Positions 48,130 to 57,274 of a DNA stretch of 64,000 bases are shown piece by piece. This DNA comes from an uncultured bacterium. Lineage in GTDB: Bacteria; UBP6; UBA1177. The DNA is taken from assembly GCA_905233945.1 (NCBI GenBank), contig CAJOFY010000019.1, positions 1 through 64,000 of the forward strand, written 5' to 3'. The notes beneath the pieces are model-generated. The model saw nothing but the letters and a program-made list of their open reading frames with translations. It was not told the origin of the DNA and searched no databases. Position numbers and translations under genes: made by a program. Each line of letters begins with the position of its first letter. Position 1 is the stretch's first letter.

Positions 48130-49401
48130 TTATTTGCCTTTTGCGTTTATGGAACCGTTGGTGATTTTGTAACATTTTCCATCAGGGACAGGGACACCTG
48201 TAACCATATCGACTTCCACAAAAACCGGCTGCTGGAAAGGCACTGTCGCTATGAAAGAACCATTCGGGTTTATTGACGGAATGTGAAGAAAACCTCTCTT
48301 GGCATAATAGAGTTTCGTGACAATTTCCCCGGTATATTCTTTGATGAATGCACATACACCGTATTCATTGTCGGGTTTTTCTCGTGTGCAGGTGTTGAAT
48401 GGATAGTGTGCTAAATCAATAGTAAGCGAAGCTGAGGAAGGTTTGGAAATTTTCAGAGAGAAATGATTCTTGCTGCTGCCGCCGTTCGGAGAGTATTCTG
48501 CGGCGTAGTCTAAAAAATTGTGTGCAGGATCTGCTGCTGATGTCAGGACAAGGTCGCTGAGTGTGATTGCGGTGCACTGAACTTCCAGACATTGTGTCTG
48601 ATCTGCACTGCAAATTTGATCGCGGCAGCCGTCTTTGCCGCTTTCAGCGTTGCCGCAGTAGCTGCCGCATTCGTTTATGCCGCAGACTTTTCCTTCGCAT
48701 GTGCACGGAACGCATTTGCCTTCCGCATTGCATCCCTGGCCGTCTCCGCAACCGCCGTTCCCGCAGAGTCCGCCGCAGCCGTCTGATCCGCATTCTCTTC
48801 CTTCGCACGAGCACTCGATGCACATGGTCTGGTCGATACTGCATCTTTCTTTGTAGTCACAGCCGCCGCACGGGTTGCCGAATTCGTCTTCTCCGCAGAT
48901 TTTTTCTCCGCATTTTGATTCAGCGCATTTACCGTTGTCGCAGAAAAATCCTGCGCCGCAGGTTCCGCATTTTCCGCCGCAACCGTCTTCTCCGCACTCT
49001 TTTTCTGTGCCGTCTTCGGCTTTGCAGTTAGGAGTGCACTTGCAGGTTTTTGTCTCCTGATCGCAGATTTTTCCTTCGCCGCAATTTCCGCATGAACCTC
49101 CGCAGCCGTCGCTTCCGCACTGTTTTCCTGCACAGTTCGGCTGGCAGTCGGTATCTGACGGAGTTGTGTCTGTTGGGTCTGAAGGGGTAGCGGAATCAGA
49201 AGTATCTGACGTATCTGAGGGAGTTTCAGAGCCTGTATCCGCCGCGGTACCGGTGTCGCCTTCTTTGCCGCTGTCGGCAGCTGTATCGGACGAACCTGTG
49301 TTCGCAGCTTCGTTTGTCTCTTCTTCGTCATCGTCAGTTACACAGGAAACAAAAAGAAACATTGAAAAAATCAGCAGTATAAGTGTCAAAAACTTTTTCA
49401 T
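48130..49401 (-). CDS. Array lipoprotein 1: acidic linker plus Cys-rich CGSDGCGGxCGxC modules
   Basis: Lipobox MFLFVSC; several Cys-rich repeats. Confidence 0.8.
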   Translation of the reverse strand: MKKFLTLILLIFSMFLFVSCVTDDDEEETNEAANTGSSDTAADSGKEGDTGTAADTGSETPSDTSDTSDSATPSDPTDTTPSDTDCQPNCAGKQCGSDGCGGSCGNCGEGKICDQETKTCKCTPNCKAEDGTEKECGEDGCGGKCGTCGAGFFCDNGKCAESKCGEKICGEDEFGNPCGGCDYKERCSIDQTMCIECSCEGRECGSDGCGGLCGNGGCGDGQGCNAEGKCVPCTCEGKVCGINECGSYCGNAESGKDGCRDQICSADQTQCLEVQCTAITLSDLVLTSAADPAHNFLDYAAEYSPNGGSSKNHFSLKISKPSSASLTIDLAHYPFNTCTREKPDNEYGVCAFIKEYTGEIVTKLYYAKRGFLHIPSINPNGSFIATVPFQQPVFVEVDMVTGVPVPDGKCYKITNGSINAKGK

Positions 49402-49409
49402 GAGAGCCT

Positions 49410-50552
49410 CTATTCATAGCTGAGGTTAGCGTCTTCAACGATGAGACAGTCGCCGCCCTCAACAAATTCCCTGGTTATTTTCAATCCGGGGTCTAGTATT
49501 GTTCCGGCTTCTTCAGTTTGTATTATTTCACCGAATTTTATTCCGGAAATATCAGCATTTATCTTTGCACCGTTTCCGGATATCTGGCTGCCTTCTTCAT
49601 ACGAGTTGACAGTAATAGTTCCTGTTTTCGGCAGGAATGTTTTGGGATTATTGTTTTTGTGGTCTTCAATGATATAAAAACAGAGAGTTTTGTATGTCGA
49701 GTTATCCACGTCGCAGTTGTCAATATTGCCTGAAAGATCGAACGGTGTTCCGGTTTCCGGCACGGTTGACGATTTGAAAACGATGACATATTTGTCATCC
49801 TTGGACGGGTCCCCGGTATTCGGAGTATACGCATCGGTTTCGGATCTGTAGTACAGGTATCCGTTGTTGTTTTTCGATGCTTTGACTGGAGAAAGAGTTA
49901 TGGTAGTGCAGCCTTTGCATGTCTGGGCAGCGGTGCAGACTTCATCTTCCTTGCAGCCGCCGTTGTATTCTCCGCAGAATCCGCCGCAGCCGTCAGGACC
50001 GCACTCTTTGCCTTCGCACTGGGGAGCGCATTCGCAGAGACCTGTTTCTTCGCCGCATGTTTCGTTTGATTTGCAGCCGCAGGGTTCTCCGCAGCCGTTA
50101 TCAGTTCCGGCGCCGCAGTGAATCCCGTCGCATGTTCCTGTGCACTTGCAGGTGAAAGTTCCTGCATCGCAGATTCTTCCTTCTCCGCAGGTTCCGCACT
50201 GTCCTCCGCAGCCGTCAGAACCGCATTCTTTGCCGTCGCACTGTGGAGTGCATCCGCCGGGAGTCGTGTCGCCTGTTTCGGCAGAAGTTGTGTCTGCCTG
50301 ATCTGACGGAGTCGTGTCGCCTGTTTCGGCAGAAGTTGTGTCACCTGTATCATCAGCCGGGTTTGTGTCGCCTGTTTCGGCAGGAGTCGTGTTACCGGTG
50401 TCAGACGGATTAGTGTCGCCGTTTTCCGACGGTGTTGTGTCTCCTGCTGGAGTGTTGTCACCGGAAACAGTGTCTTCCTCGTCGTCTTCAACGCATGAAA
50501 CAAAAACAAACATCGCTAGAATAAGGGAAATGATTGTCAGAAACTTTTTCAT
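49410..50552 (-). CDS. Array lipoprotein 2: D/T/P/A-rich stalk plus Cys-rich modules
   Basis: MKKFLTIISLILAMFVFVSC; CTPQCDGKECGSDGCGGQCGTCG. Confidence 0.8.
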   Translation of the reverse strand: MKKFLTIISLILAMFVFVSCVEDDEEDTVSGDNTPAGDTTPSENGDTNPSDTGNTTPAETGDTNPADDTGDTTSAETGDTTPSDQADTTSAETGDTTPGGCTPQCDGKECGSDGCGGQCGTCGEGRICDAGTFTCKCTGTCDGIHCGAGTDNGCGEPCGCKSNETCGEETGLCECAPQCEGKECGPDGCGGFCGEYNGGCKEDEVCTAAQTCKGCTTITLSPVKASKNNNGYLYYRSETDAYTPNTGDPSKDDKYVIVFKSSTVPETGTPFDLSGNIDNCDVDNSTYKTLCFYIIEDHKNNNPKTFLPKTGTITVNSYEEGSQISGNGAKINADISGIKFGEIIQTEEAGTILDPGLKITREFVEGGDCLIVEDANLSYE

Positions 50553-50574
50553 AGGATTCCTCCTTTAAATTGTG

Positions 50575-51996
50575 TTAATTTCCATGGAACGAGTCATTTG
50601 TTATTTCAAAACATTTTCCGCCGGCAACAGGAATGCCGTCAGTAGTGTTTATATTGACAAGTCTGATGCCGCTGAGTGCTGCTTCAAGTTTTCCGCTGCT
50701 GTCAAGTGTCGTAATGTTTATTGTTCCCTGGGTAGGGAAATAGAACTTGTTGCTGTCGCTGATGTCCTTTATGTAAATGCATACGCTGTTTTGTTCAGGC
50801 CAGCCGTCTGTTTTATCTCCGAGAGATGTTTCCCCCTTGCAGTTGCCGAGGAATGTCATGGTGGAAAGATCGGTTTCTTTCATCATCGAAAGTCCCTGAA
50901 GTCTGAGCCAGAAATCATGTCTTACTTCCGGACTGTCGCCTTCTTTGAAGGATGATACATAGAAAAATTCCTCATGTTCAAGCTGATTCGGTTTGCTGGA
51001 AAGGGAGAGGTCGTTGACTGTTATTTTGGTACATTCGTATGGAATACACTGGGTCTGATCCGCGCTGCAGCCTTCGTTTTCGCCTGTGCATGTTCCGCAT
51101 GATCCGCCGCAGCCGTTGCTTCCGCAGATTTTGTCCTTGCCGTTCTCTGTTTTGCAGCTCGGTTTGCAGAGATTGTCGAAAGCAGTTTCGATTTCAAGGC
51201 ATGCACCGTTAGGAACAGGTACAGATGCACCGTCACTTTCTGCGATTGTGACTTCTTCAAGTTTTGCGGTGAGAGAGCCTTTGATTCTGTTGGATTCGTC
51301 AACTTCTTCGACATTCAAAGTTCCCGATTTCTGGAAGAATTTCGGATCCTGTTCCCCGTCCTGGAAAACGCTTACGCACTCCAGACAACTGTTGTAATTA
51401 CGCTGTTTGTTGTTGTGTGCATCAGTTGTATTGGCCGGATCGTATGTCAGACTGTAGCTGCCGCTATTCAGAGTTTCATCGTCGTTGCGCCTGAACTTGA
51501 TCTCAAGTTCGTCCGTCTTAGAATCGCTTCCAAGAACTTCTTTTATTTCGGCGCGGTATATCCCCCATGTGCTTGTGGAATCAAACGAATCCGGCACTAT
51601 TGAAATTCCGGTGCAGTTTACCGGATCAGACGGCGTATTGTCGGTGTCGCCTGTATCGGCAGAACCTGTATCGCCTGTGTCTGCGCTGCCGGTATCAGCC
51701 GAGCCTGTGTCAGCAGAGCCGGTATCAGCCGAGCCTGTGTCTGCACTGCCGGTATCAGCAGATCCGGTGTCAGCAGAACCTGTGTCTGCGCCTGTATCTC
51801 CGCTGTGGTTGCTGTCGGATGTGTCCGTTGTGTCGGACGGAGTAGTGTCCGTATCGGTCGAGCCAGTGTCAGACGGATCGCTACCAGTGTCGCCGGAAAC
51901 TGTGTCTGTAGTATCTTCCTCTTCCTCATCTTCAAGACATGAAACAAAAAGAAACATTGCGAGAATCAGGGAAATGATTGTCAAAAACTTTTTCAT
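50575..51996 (-). CDS. Array lipoprotein 3: (ADTGS)n stalk, CxxC domain, Cys-rich module
   Basis: MKKFLTIISLILAMFLFVSC; DTGSADTGSADTGSADTG; NYNSCLECVSVFQDG. Confidence 0.8.
   Translation of the reverse strand: MKKFLTIISLILAMFLFVSCLEDEEEEDTTDTVSGDTGSDPSDTGSTDTDTTPSDTTDTSDSNHSGDTGADTGSADTGSADTGSADTGSADTGSADTGSADTGSADTGDTGSADTGDTDNTPSDPVNCTGISIVPDSFDSTSTWGIYRAEIKEVLGSDSKTDELEIKFRRNDDETLNSGSYSLTYDPANTTDAHNNKQRNYNSCLECVSVFQDGEQDPKFFQKSGTLNVEEVDESNRIKGSLTAKLEEVTIAESDGASVPVPNGACLEIETAFDNLCKPSCKTENGKDKICGSNGCGGSCGTCTGENEGCSADQTQCIPYECTKITVNDLSLSSKPNQLEHEEFFYVSSFKEGDSPEVRHDFWLRLQGLSMMKETDLSTMTFLGNCKGETSLGDKTDGWPEQNSVCIYIKDISDSNKFYFPTQGTINITTLDSSGKLEAALSGIRLVNINTTDGIPVAGGKCFEITNDSFHGN
51630..51800. 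repeat. In-frame 15-bp tandem repeat encoding SADTG units
   Basis: Repeated gtgtcagcagagccggtatcagccgagcct words. Confidence 0.85.
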
Positions 51997-52131
51997 TTTT
52001 TTAGTCTCCCAAAAAACAATAGATAAACAAAACAAGAAATAGTAGTGAAAAAAGAGATTAAAACAATTTTTGTGGAGACGCTTCAAAACGTCTATTTATG
52101 ATGACTGTGATTTAATGTGATTCGGATGACT

Positions 52132-53982
52132 TTATTCTGCTGTCAGATCCCAGGTGAAATCATCTACATTGTAGCATTTGCCGCCGGGAACAGGAATGTA
52201 TCTCGAGTCAACTTCCTCGAGTATGAAAGATGCGGATCCTGCTGATTTCATTGTTCCAGGGAGATAGCTTATATTACCAACAGTGAGTGTCGTGTTTACC
52301 AATGTCTTATAATTGTTAAGATATTCTTCAGTTGACGGATTATACATGTCTTCATAGAATTCAAACGTAATGGCAACTACATCTGCGAAATCGGTCGGGT
52401 AGAAGTAACCGCTGCTGTTTTGTCCGTAGAATTCCATAATAAGGAGATCATAAAGCGATGTGCTTCCAGCTTCGTTAGTTATAGCTGAATAGTACTGCTG
52501 GTTGGTTTGAGAGTTCTTTTCGAGAGAGACATACTGGCTGTCGAAAGTAAGATCGCTGCATTCATAATCAACACACTGTCCTTCAGCGCTGCAAGCCTGG
52601 CCTTCACATTCGCCGCAGGTTCCGCCGCAGCCGTTCGAACCGCAGACTCTGTCGCCGCACTCAGGAACGCATTCAAATGAACCTGATTCGATTTCAAAGC
52701 AGCCGCCGTTTGTCTTGAAAGTCGATGTCGCGTCATCAGCTATTTCTACTTCTGCAAATTTTGCGGAAATCGAGCCTTTGATTGCATTGGTATCATCATC
52801 GAAAGAATCGATTTTCAAGTTTCCTTCTTTCTGGAAATAAAATTTCGTGTAGGAATCATCAACAACATCTGCCCTGATCATAACGCATTCCGTGCAGGTC
52901 TTGTAGTTCTTATTGTCGCCGCTTCCTAAATCGTGGTCTCCTACAGTCGGAGCTGTTCTCCTGGAACCCCAGAATTCCATGGAGAGCTGCGGATCTTCAC
53001 CTACGTACCAAGTATAAGAAGATGAACCGAATGTAAATTGATCCCAGTCAAGCGAGAGTCCTGTGCATTCCTGCTCCAAACCAGTGTCGGTTGAGTCGCC
53101 GGAATCAGCTGGATCGCCGGAATCAGCTGGATCACCGGAATCAGTTGAATCACCGGAATCAGCATCGTCCTGGAAATTTGACCATGCCGCGCTATCTATT
53201 TCATAGCAGTCACCGTTAGGAGTGAAAGTCGACTCGTAGGTATTTTCATCGATTGTTACCTCAGCAAGTCTAACGGTGATAGTACCCTTATAATAAGGAT
53301 AGGAGTCGTCAGAAAAATCAGTTTTAGTGATCTGAAGTGTTCCTTTCTGCTGGAAGAAGCTTTTTACTAAAGCATAGCTGTCAGGATCATAGAGAGACAT
53401 ATCTACGCACTGATTACAGGTGGAATAGTTAGTATTGTTGCCTGCGCCCAAATCGTAATTTCCTACTGCTGCATAGTCCTTCCAGTTTCCGTTCTGATTT
53501 TCCGGATAGAAGGAGAATGAAAGCATTCCGATATAATTTCCAGGAATTCCTGTCAGATCAAGAGAAATAAGGTTGTTCGGATAATAATATTCTCCGTCGT
53601 CATAATAGTCCATCGCCGGATCGAAAGAAAGACCTGTACATTCTTTCTGTGAACCAGTATCAGAGGTGTCGCCGGTATCAGCCGGATCGTTGTTGTTTCC
53701 GGTGTCGCCGGTATCAGCCGGATCGTTGTTGTTGCCAGTATCGCCGGTATCAGCCGGATCGTTGTTGTTGCCAGTATCGCCGTTGTTGTCATTGTTTCCG
53801 GAATCGTTGTTGTTATCAGGCGTTTCGTTGTTACCTGAATTGCCGCCATCGGATGTCTCGTCATTGCCGCCCGGAGTATAGCCGGAATCGCCATTGTCTG
53901 GAATTTCTTCATTGTCTTCTGCGCATGAAACGAAGACGAACATCGCAAGAATCATAAGTGTGAGAGTCAAAAACTTTTTCAT
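52132..53982 (-). CDS. Array lipoprotein 4: stalks, two CxxC domains, Cys-rich module
   Basis: MKKFLTLTLMILAMFVFVSC; NYSTCNQCVDM and NYKTCTECVMI. Confidence 0.8.
   Translation of the reverse strand: MKKFLTLTLMILAMFVFVSCAEDNEEIPDNGDSGYTPGGNDETSDGGNSGNNETPDNNNDSGNNDNNGDTGNNNDPADTGDTGNNNDPADTGDTGNNNDPADTGDTSDTGSQKECTGLSFDPAMDYYDDGEYYYPNNLISLDLTGIPGNYIGMLSFSFYPENQNGNWKDYAAVGNYDLGAGNNTNYSTCNQCVDMSLYDPDSYALVKSFFQQKGTLQITKTDFSDDSYPYYKGTITVRLAEVTIDENTYESTFTPNGDCYEIDSAAWSNFQDDADSGDSTDSGDPADSGDPADSGDSTDTGLEQECTGLSLDWDQFTFGSSSYTWYVGEDPQLSMEFWGSRRTAPTVGDHDLGSGDNKNYKTCTECVMIRADVVDDSYTKFYFQKEGNLKIDSFDDDTNAIKGSISAKFAEVEIADDATSTFKTNGGCFEIESGSFECVPECGDRVCGSNGCGGTCGECEGQACSAEGQCVDYECSDLTFDSQYVSLEKNSQTNQQYYSAITNEAGSTSLYDLLIMEFYGQNSSGYFYPTDFADVVAITFEFYEDMYNPSTEEYLNNYKTLVNTTLTVGNISYLPGTMKSAGSASFILEEVDSRYIPVPGGKCYNVDDFTWDLTAE
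53660..53800. repeat. In-frame 36-bp tandem repeat (DTGDTGNNNDPA)
   Basis: Three consecutive units read directly. Confidence 0.85.
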
Positions 53983-54105
53983 TGGAACCTCCAAATTGTA
54001 AATAAACAAAACAGAATATTGTAGTGAAAAAAGAGATTAAAACAATTTTTGTGGAGACGCTTCAAAACGTCTATTTATGATGAGTGATTTTTTATTTTAT
54101 TTGAT

Positions 54106-55383
54106 TTATTTCGTGGTATCCCAGGTGAGGTTTTCTACTTCGTAGCATTTGCCGCCTGGAACAGGAACAACATGATTGTCGACTTCCTGAAGTCTGAAGG
54201 AGCCGTTGCCTTTGGATTTCATTCCGGACGTTACTTCGGTGAAATTGAGAGTTCCGCTTTCCTGGAAGTAGAGTTTTGTTGCATAACCTTCGCTGTTGAC
54301 GTCTTCGTAAAGAATTACGCACTTATCGCATGACTCTATATCGTTTGTGAGTGTAACTTCGCCCTCTGTAATAGTTGTAGCATAGGAATTGCCGCTGTAG
54401 AAGTCGATTTCAAGATAATCTGCAAGTGTTGTGCTTCCTGCCGTGTCACCTGTTACTTCAGCAAAATAATAGTATTTAGTACCGTAATCTGTGTCGGAAG
54501 AACCGAGTTCAACTTCGTCGAAAGAGAGCTTTGCACAGTTATCGAATGGTACACACTGAGCTTCTGCGCTGCAAGCCTGACCGTCGCATGAACCGCATGA
54601 ACCGCCGCAGCCGTCGCTTCCGCACTGTTTGCCTGCGCACTCAGGAATACATTCGCTGTCAAAAGATGCTGATTCGATTTCAAGGCATTCGCCGCCGGAG
54701 ATAGGAGTTGAAACCCAGTTTTCGTCCTGACCGCCGATATTGGACTCTATGAATTTTGCGGAAAGAGATCCTTTTATGTTTTCGTCTTCATCGACAGAAT
54801 CAATTTTCAGAGTTCCGCTCATCTGGAAATACTTTGCTTCGCCTTTTAATATTCTGAGACATTCGGTGCAGGTCGAATAGTTTGTGTTGGCTCCTGAGCC
54901 GAGGTTGAAAGTTCCTGCCTTGACATTTACGTCATCGTAAATGAATTCCATGGAAAGCTGCGGGTCTCCGGTCGTATAATAGTAACCGCCGTACTGTTCA
55001 TCTTTTGTAAAAGTGCTCCAGTCAAGTGAAAGACCAGTGCATTCCTGCTGAGGAGGAGTTGTGTCATTGTCGTTGTCAGGCGTTTCATTGTTTCCGGAAT
55101 CGCCGTTGTCGTGATCTGGAGTTTCATTGTTTCCGGAATCACCGTTGTCGTTGTCAGGCGTTTCATTGTTTCCGGAATCACCGTTGTTGTCATTGTTTCC
55201 GGAATCGTTGTTGTTATCAGGCGTTTCGTTGTTTCCTGAATTGCCGCCGTCGGATGTCTCGTCGTTGTTGCCGGGAGTATAGCCGGAGTCGCCGGTGTCT
55301 GGAATTTCTTCATCGTCTTCTACGCATGAAACGAAGACGAACATCGCAAGAATCATAAGTGTGAGAGTCAAAAACTTTTTCAT
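54106..55383 (-). CDS. Array lipoprotein 5: NNETPDNDNGDSG stalk, CxxC domains, Cys-rich module
   Basis: N-terminal region almost identical to lipoprotein 4; NYSTCTECLRI, ESCDKCVILYED. Confidence 0.8.
   Translation of the reverse strand: MKKFLTLTLMILAMFVFVSCVEDDEEIPDTGDSGYTPGNNDETSDGGNSGNNETPDNNNDSGNNDNNGDSGNNETPDNDNGDSGNNETPDHDNGDSGNNETPDNDNDTTPPQQECTGLSLDWSTFTKDEQYGGYYYTTGDPQLSMEFIYDDVNVKAGTFNLGSGANTNYSTCTECLRILKGEAKYFQMSGTLKIDSVDEDENIKGSLSAKFIESNIGGQDENWVSTPISGGECLEIESASFDSECIPECAGKQCGSDGCGGSCGSCDGQACSAEAQCVPFDNCAKLSFDEVELGSSDTDYGTKYYYFAEVTGDTAGSTTLADYLEIDFYSGNSYATTITEGEVTLTNDIESCDKCVILYEDVNSEGYATKLYFQESGTLNFTEVTSGMKSKGNGSFRLQEVDNHVVPVPGGKCYEVENLTWDTTK
55070..55215. repeat. In-frame 39-bp tandem repeat (GDSGNNETPDNDN)
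   Basis: Repeated ttgtcaggcgtttcattgtttccggaatcgccg. Confidence 0.8.
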
Positions 55384-55507
55384 TGGAACCTCCAAATTGT
55401 AAATAAACAAAACGCAATATTGTAGTGAAAAAAGAGATTAAAACAAATTTTGTAGAGACGTGACCTGACACGTCTCATTTGTGCTGAGCAAGGTTTAAAA
55501 TATTTGA

Positions 55508-57160
55508 TTAAATCATAAGAGCCGAGCAGCCGTCGGAGCTTTTTGAATCAGTTGAACTGTCGTCGGCGGTATCGCTTGAGCCGGAATTATCTGTATCGGT
55601 ATCGTCGAGATTGTCGAAGTAGCACCAGCAGCCGTCGGTACAACGGGTACCGAACTCGCAGTCGCTGTCGCTGTGGCAGCCCCAGAGTCCTTCATAACAC
55701 TCTGAACATTTGCCGTTTTCACAGTAATATCCCTGATCGCAGTCAATGTGTTTTTTGCATTCTTTCTGACTTTCGGAACCCGAATCTGTATCAGTTGAAC
55801 TGTCGTCGGCGGTATCGTTTGAGCCTGAATTATCCGTATCGGTATCACCAAGATTGTCGAATTCACACCAGCAGCCGATACAACGGGTACCGAAGTCACA
55901 ATCGCTGTCACTACGGCAGTCCCAGTTCTCTCCATAACACTCTGAACACTTACCGTCTTCGCAGCCATAACCCGGGTCGCAGTCGGCGTTGGTATCGCAT
56001 TCTTTCTGACTTTCGGAACCCGAATCTGTATCTGTGTCGTCCGGATTTGCGATGTAGCACCAGCAGCCGTCGCAGGCATAACCAGGATCGCAGTCGGCGT
56101 TAGTGTCGCATTCCTTCTGTTCGAAACATTCATCTGCAGGTTCTGTCGGATCGTGCGGATTTGCTACATCAAATGCCGCGGTTTCGATTTCAAGGCACTT
56201 CGTTCCTGCAAAAAAAGTGGTGGAATTGTCTTCCGCGATATCGGCTTCGACAAGTTTTGCCGTGATCGTTCCTTTGATCGTGTTCTTTTCGCCGACTGAT
56301 TCCACGGTGATGGTCCCGCCGTGCTGGAAATACATTTTCGTGTAGTCTTCAAGTTCTGAATCGTAGCCGGAATAGAGTCTCACAGCCTCGGTGCAGGTGT
56401 TGTAATTAAGGTTTTTGTCGTTTCCTAGGTCGTAAGTTCCCGGTTTTATCTTTGTTTCTGTTGAGTTTTCGGGGAAGAAAAATGTCATGTAAACATAAGG
56501 TCTTCCGCCGTCCATGCTTGTGTAGAAAGAATTGGAGTAATATTTTTTCAATGTGCCGAAATCGATCGAAATGCCGGTGCATTCGGAGAGATCGAGCGGC
56601 TGGCATTGCGACTGGTCGAGGCTGCATCCTTCGTTTTTGCCGCAAGTTCCGCATACGCTGCTGCATCCGTCGCTTCCGCAGACTTTGCCGGTGCAGTCGG
56701 GAATGCAGATGGTGTCCCAGGTCATATTGTCCACGTCGTAGCAGTTTCCGCCTGTTATCGGCGTGAAATAATCGTTGACTTCGACAAGTCTGAATGAGGC
56801 GTTTCCCTGAGATTCAAGTGTGCCTTCCTTGACTTTGGTGATATTGAAGGTGCCGCTTATCTGCGAATAGAGTTTTTGTCCGTTGTCTTCGTAAAGTATC
56901 AGGCATGTGTCGCAGGATTCTCGGTCGGTAAGAATTGTTGTTCCGACTTCAAGTTTGGAGAGAGCTTCTCCGCTGCTGTTCCAGAATTCGATCTGGAGAA
57001 GATCCTTGATTTTAGGGTCGCCTGCAGCGTTGCCGACTGCGTTTGCGAAATAAACTGTTGAATCGCGGTATACGTTTTCAAATTCGAGTTTCTGGCAGTC
57101 CGCGCCGTAGCAGACAAAGAAAAACATCGCGATAATAGTGAAAGTTAAAAATTTTTTCAT
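55508..57160 (-). CDS. Array protein 6: CxxC domains first, Cys-rich and acidic repeats at the C-terminus
   Basis: MKKFLTFTIIAMFFFVCYGAD signal; repeats QKECDTNADCDPGY...CWCYFDNLDDTDTDNSGSSDTADDSSTD. Confidence 0.75.
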   Translation of the reverse strand: MKKFLTFTIIAMFFFVCYGADCQKLEFENVYRDSTVYFANAVGNAAGDPKIKDLLQIEFWNSSGEALSKLEVGTTILTDRESCDTCLILYEDNGQKLYSQISGTFNITKVKEGTLESQGNASFRLVEVNDYFTPITGGNCYDVDNMTWDTICIPDCTGKVCGSDGCSSVCGTCGKNEGCSLDQSQCQPLDLSECTGISIDFGTLKKYYSNSFYTSMDGGRPYVYMTFFFPENSTETKIKPGTYDLGNDKNLNYNTCTEAVRLYSGYDSELEDYTKMYFQHGGTITVESVGEKNTIKGTITAKLVEADIAEDNSTTFFAGTKCLEIETAAFDVANPHDPTEPADECFEQKECDTNADCDPGYACDGCWCYIANPDDTDTDSGSESQKECDTNADCDPGYGCEDGKCSECYGENWDCRSDSDCDFGTRCIGCWCEFDNLGDTDTDNSGSNDTADDSSTDTDSGSESQKECKKHIDCDQGYYCENGKCSECYEGLWGCHSDSDCEFGTRCTDGCWCYFDNLDDTDTDNSGSSDTADDSSTDSKSSDGCSALMI

Positions 57161-57274
57161 AGCAATTATCTCCTGACTGAGAATAAACAAAACAGGGAAT
57201 GTTAAGGAAAATAGGGGGTAAATCAAATTTTGCAAAAACGCAGTTTGACGCGTCCCGTTTGTGATGAGATGCAG

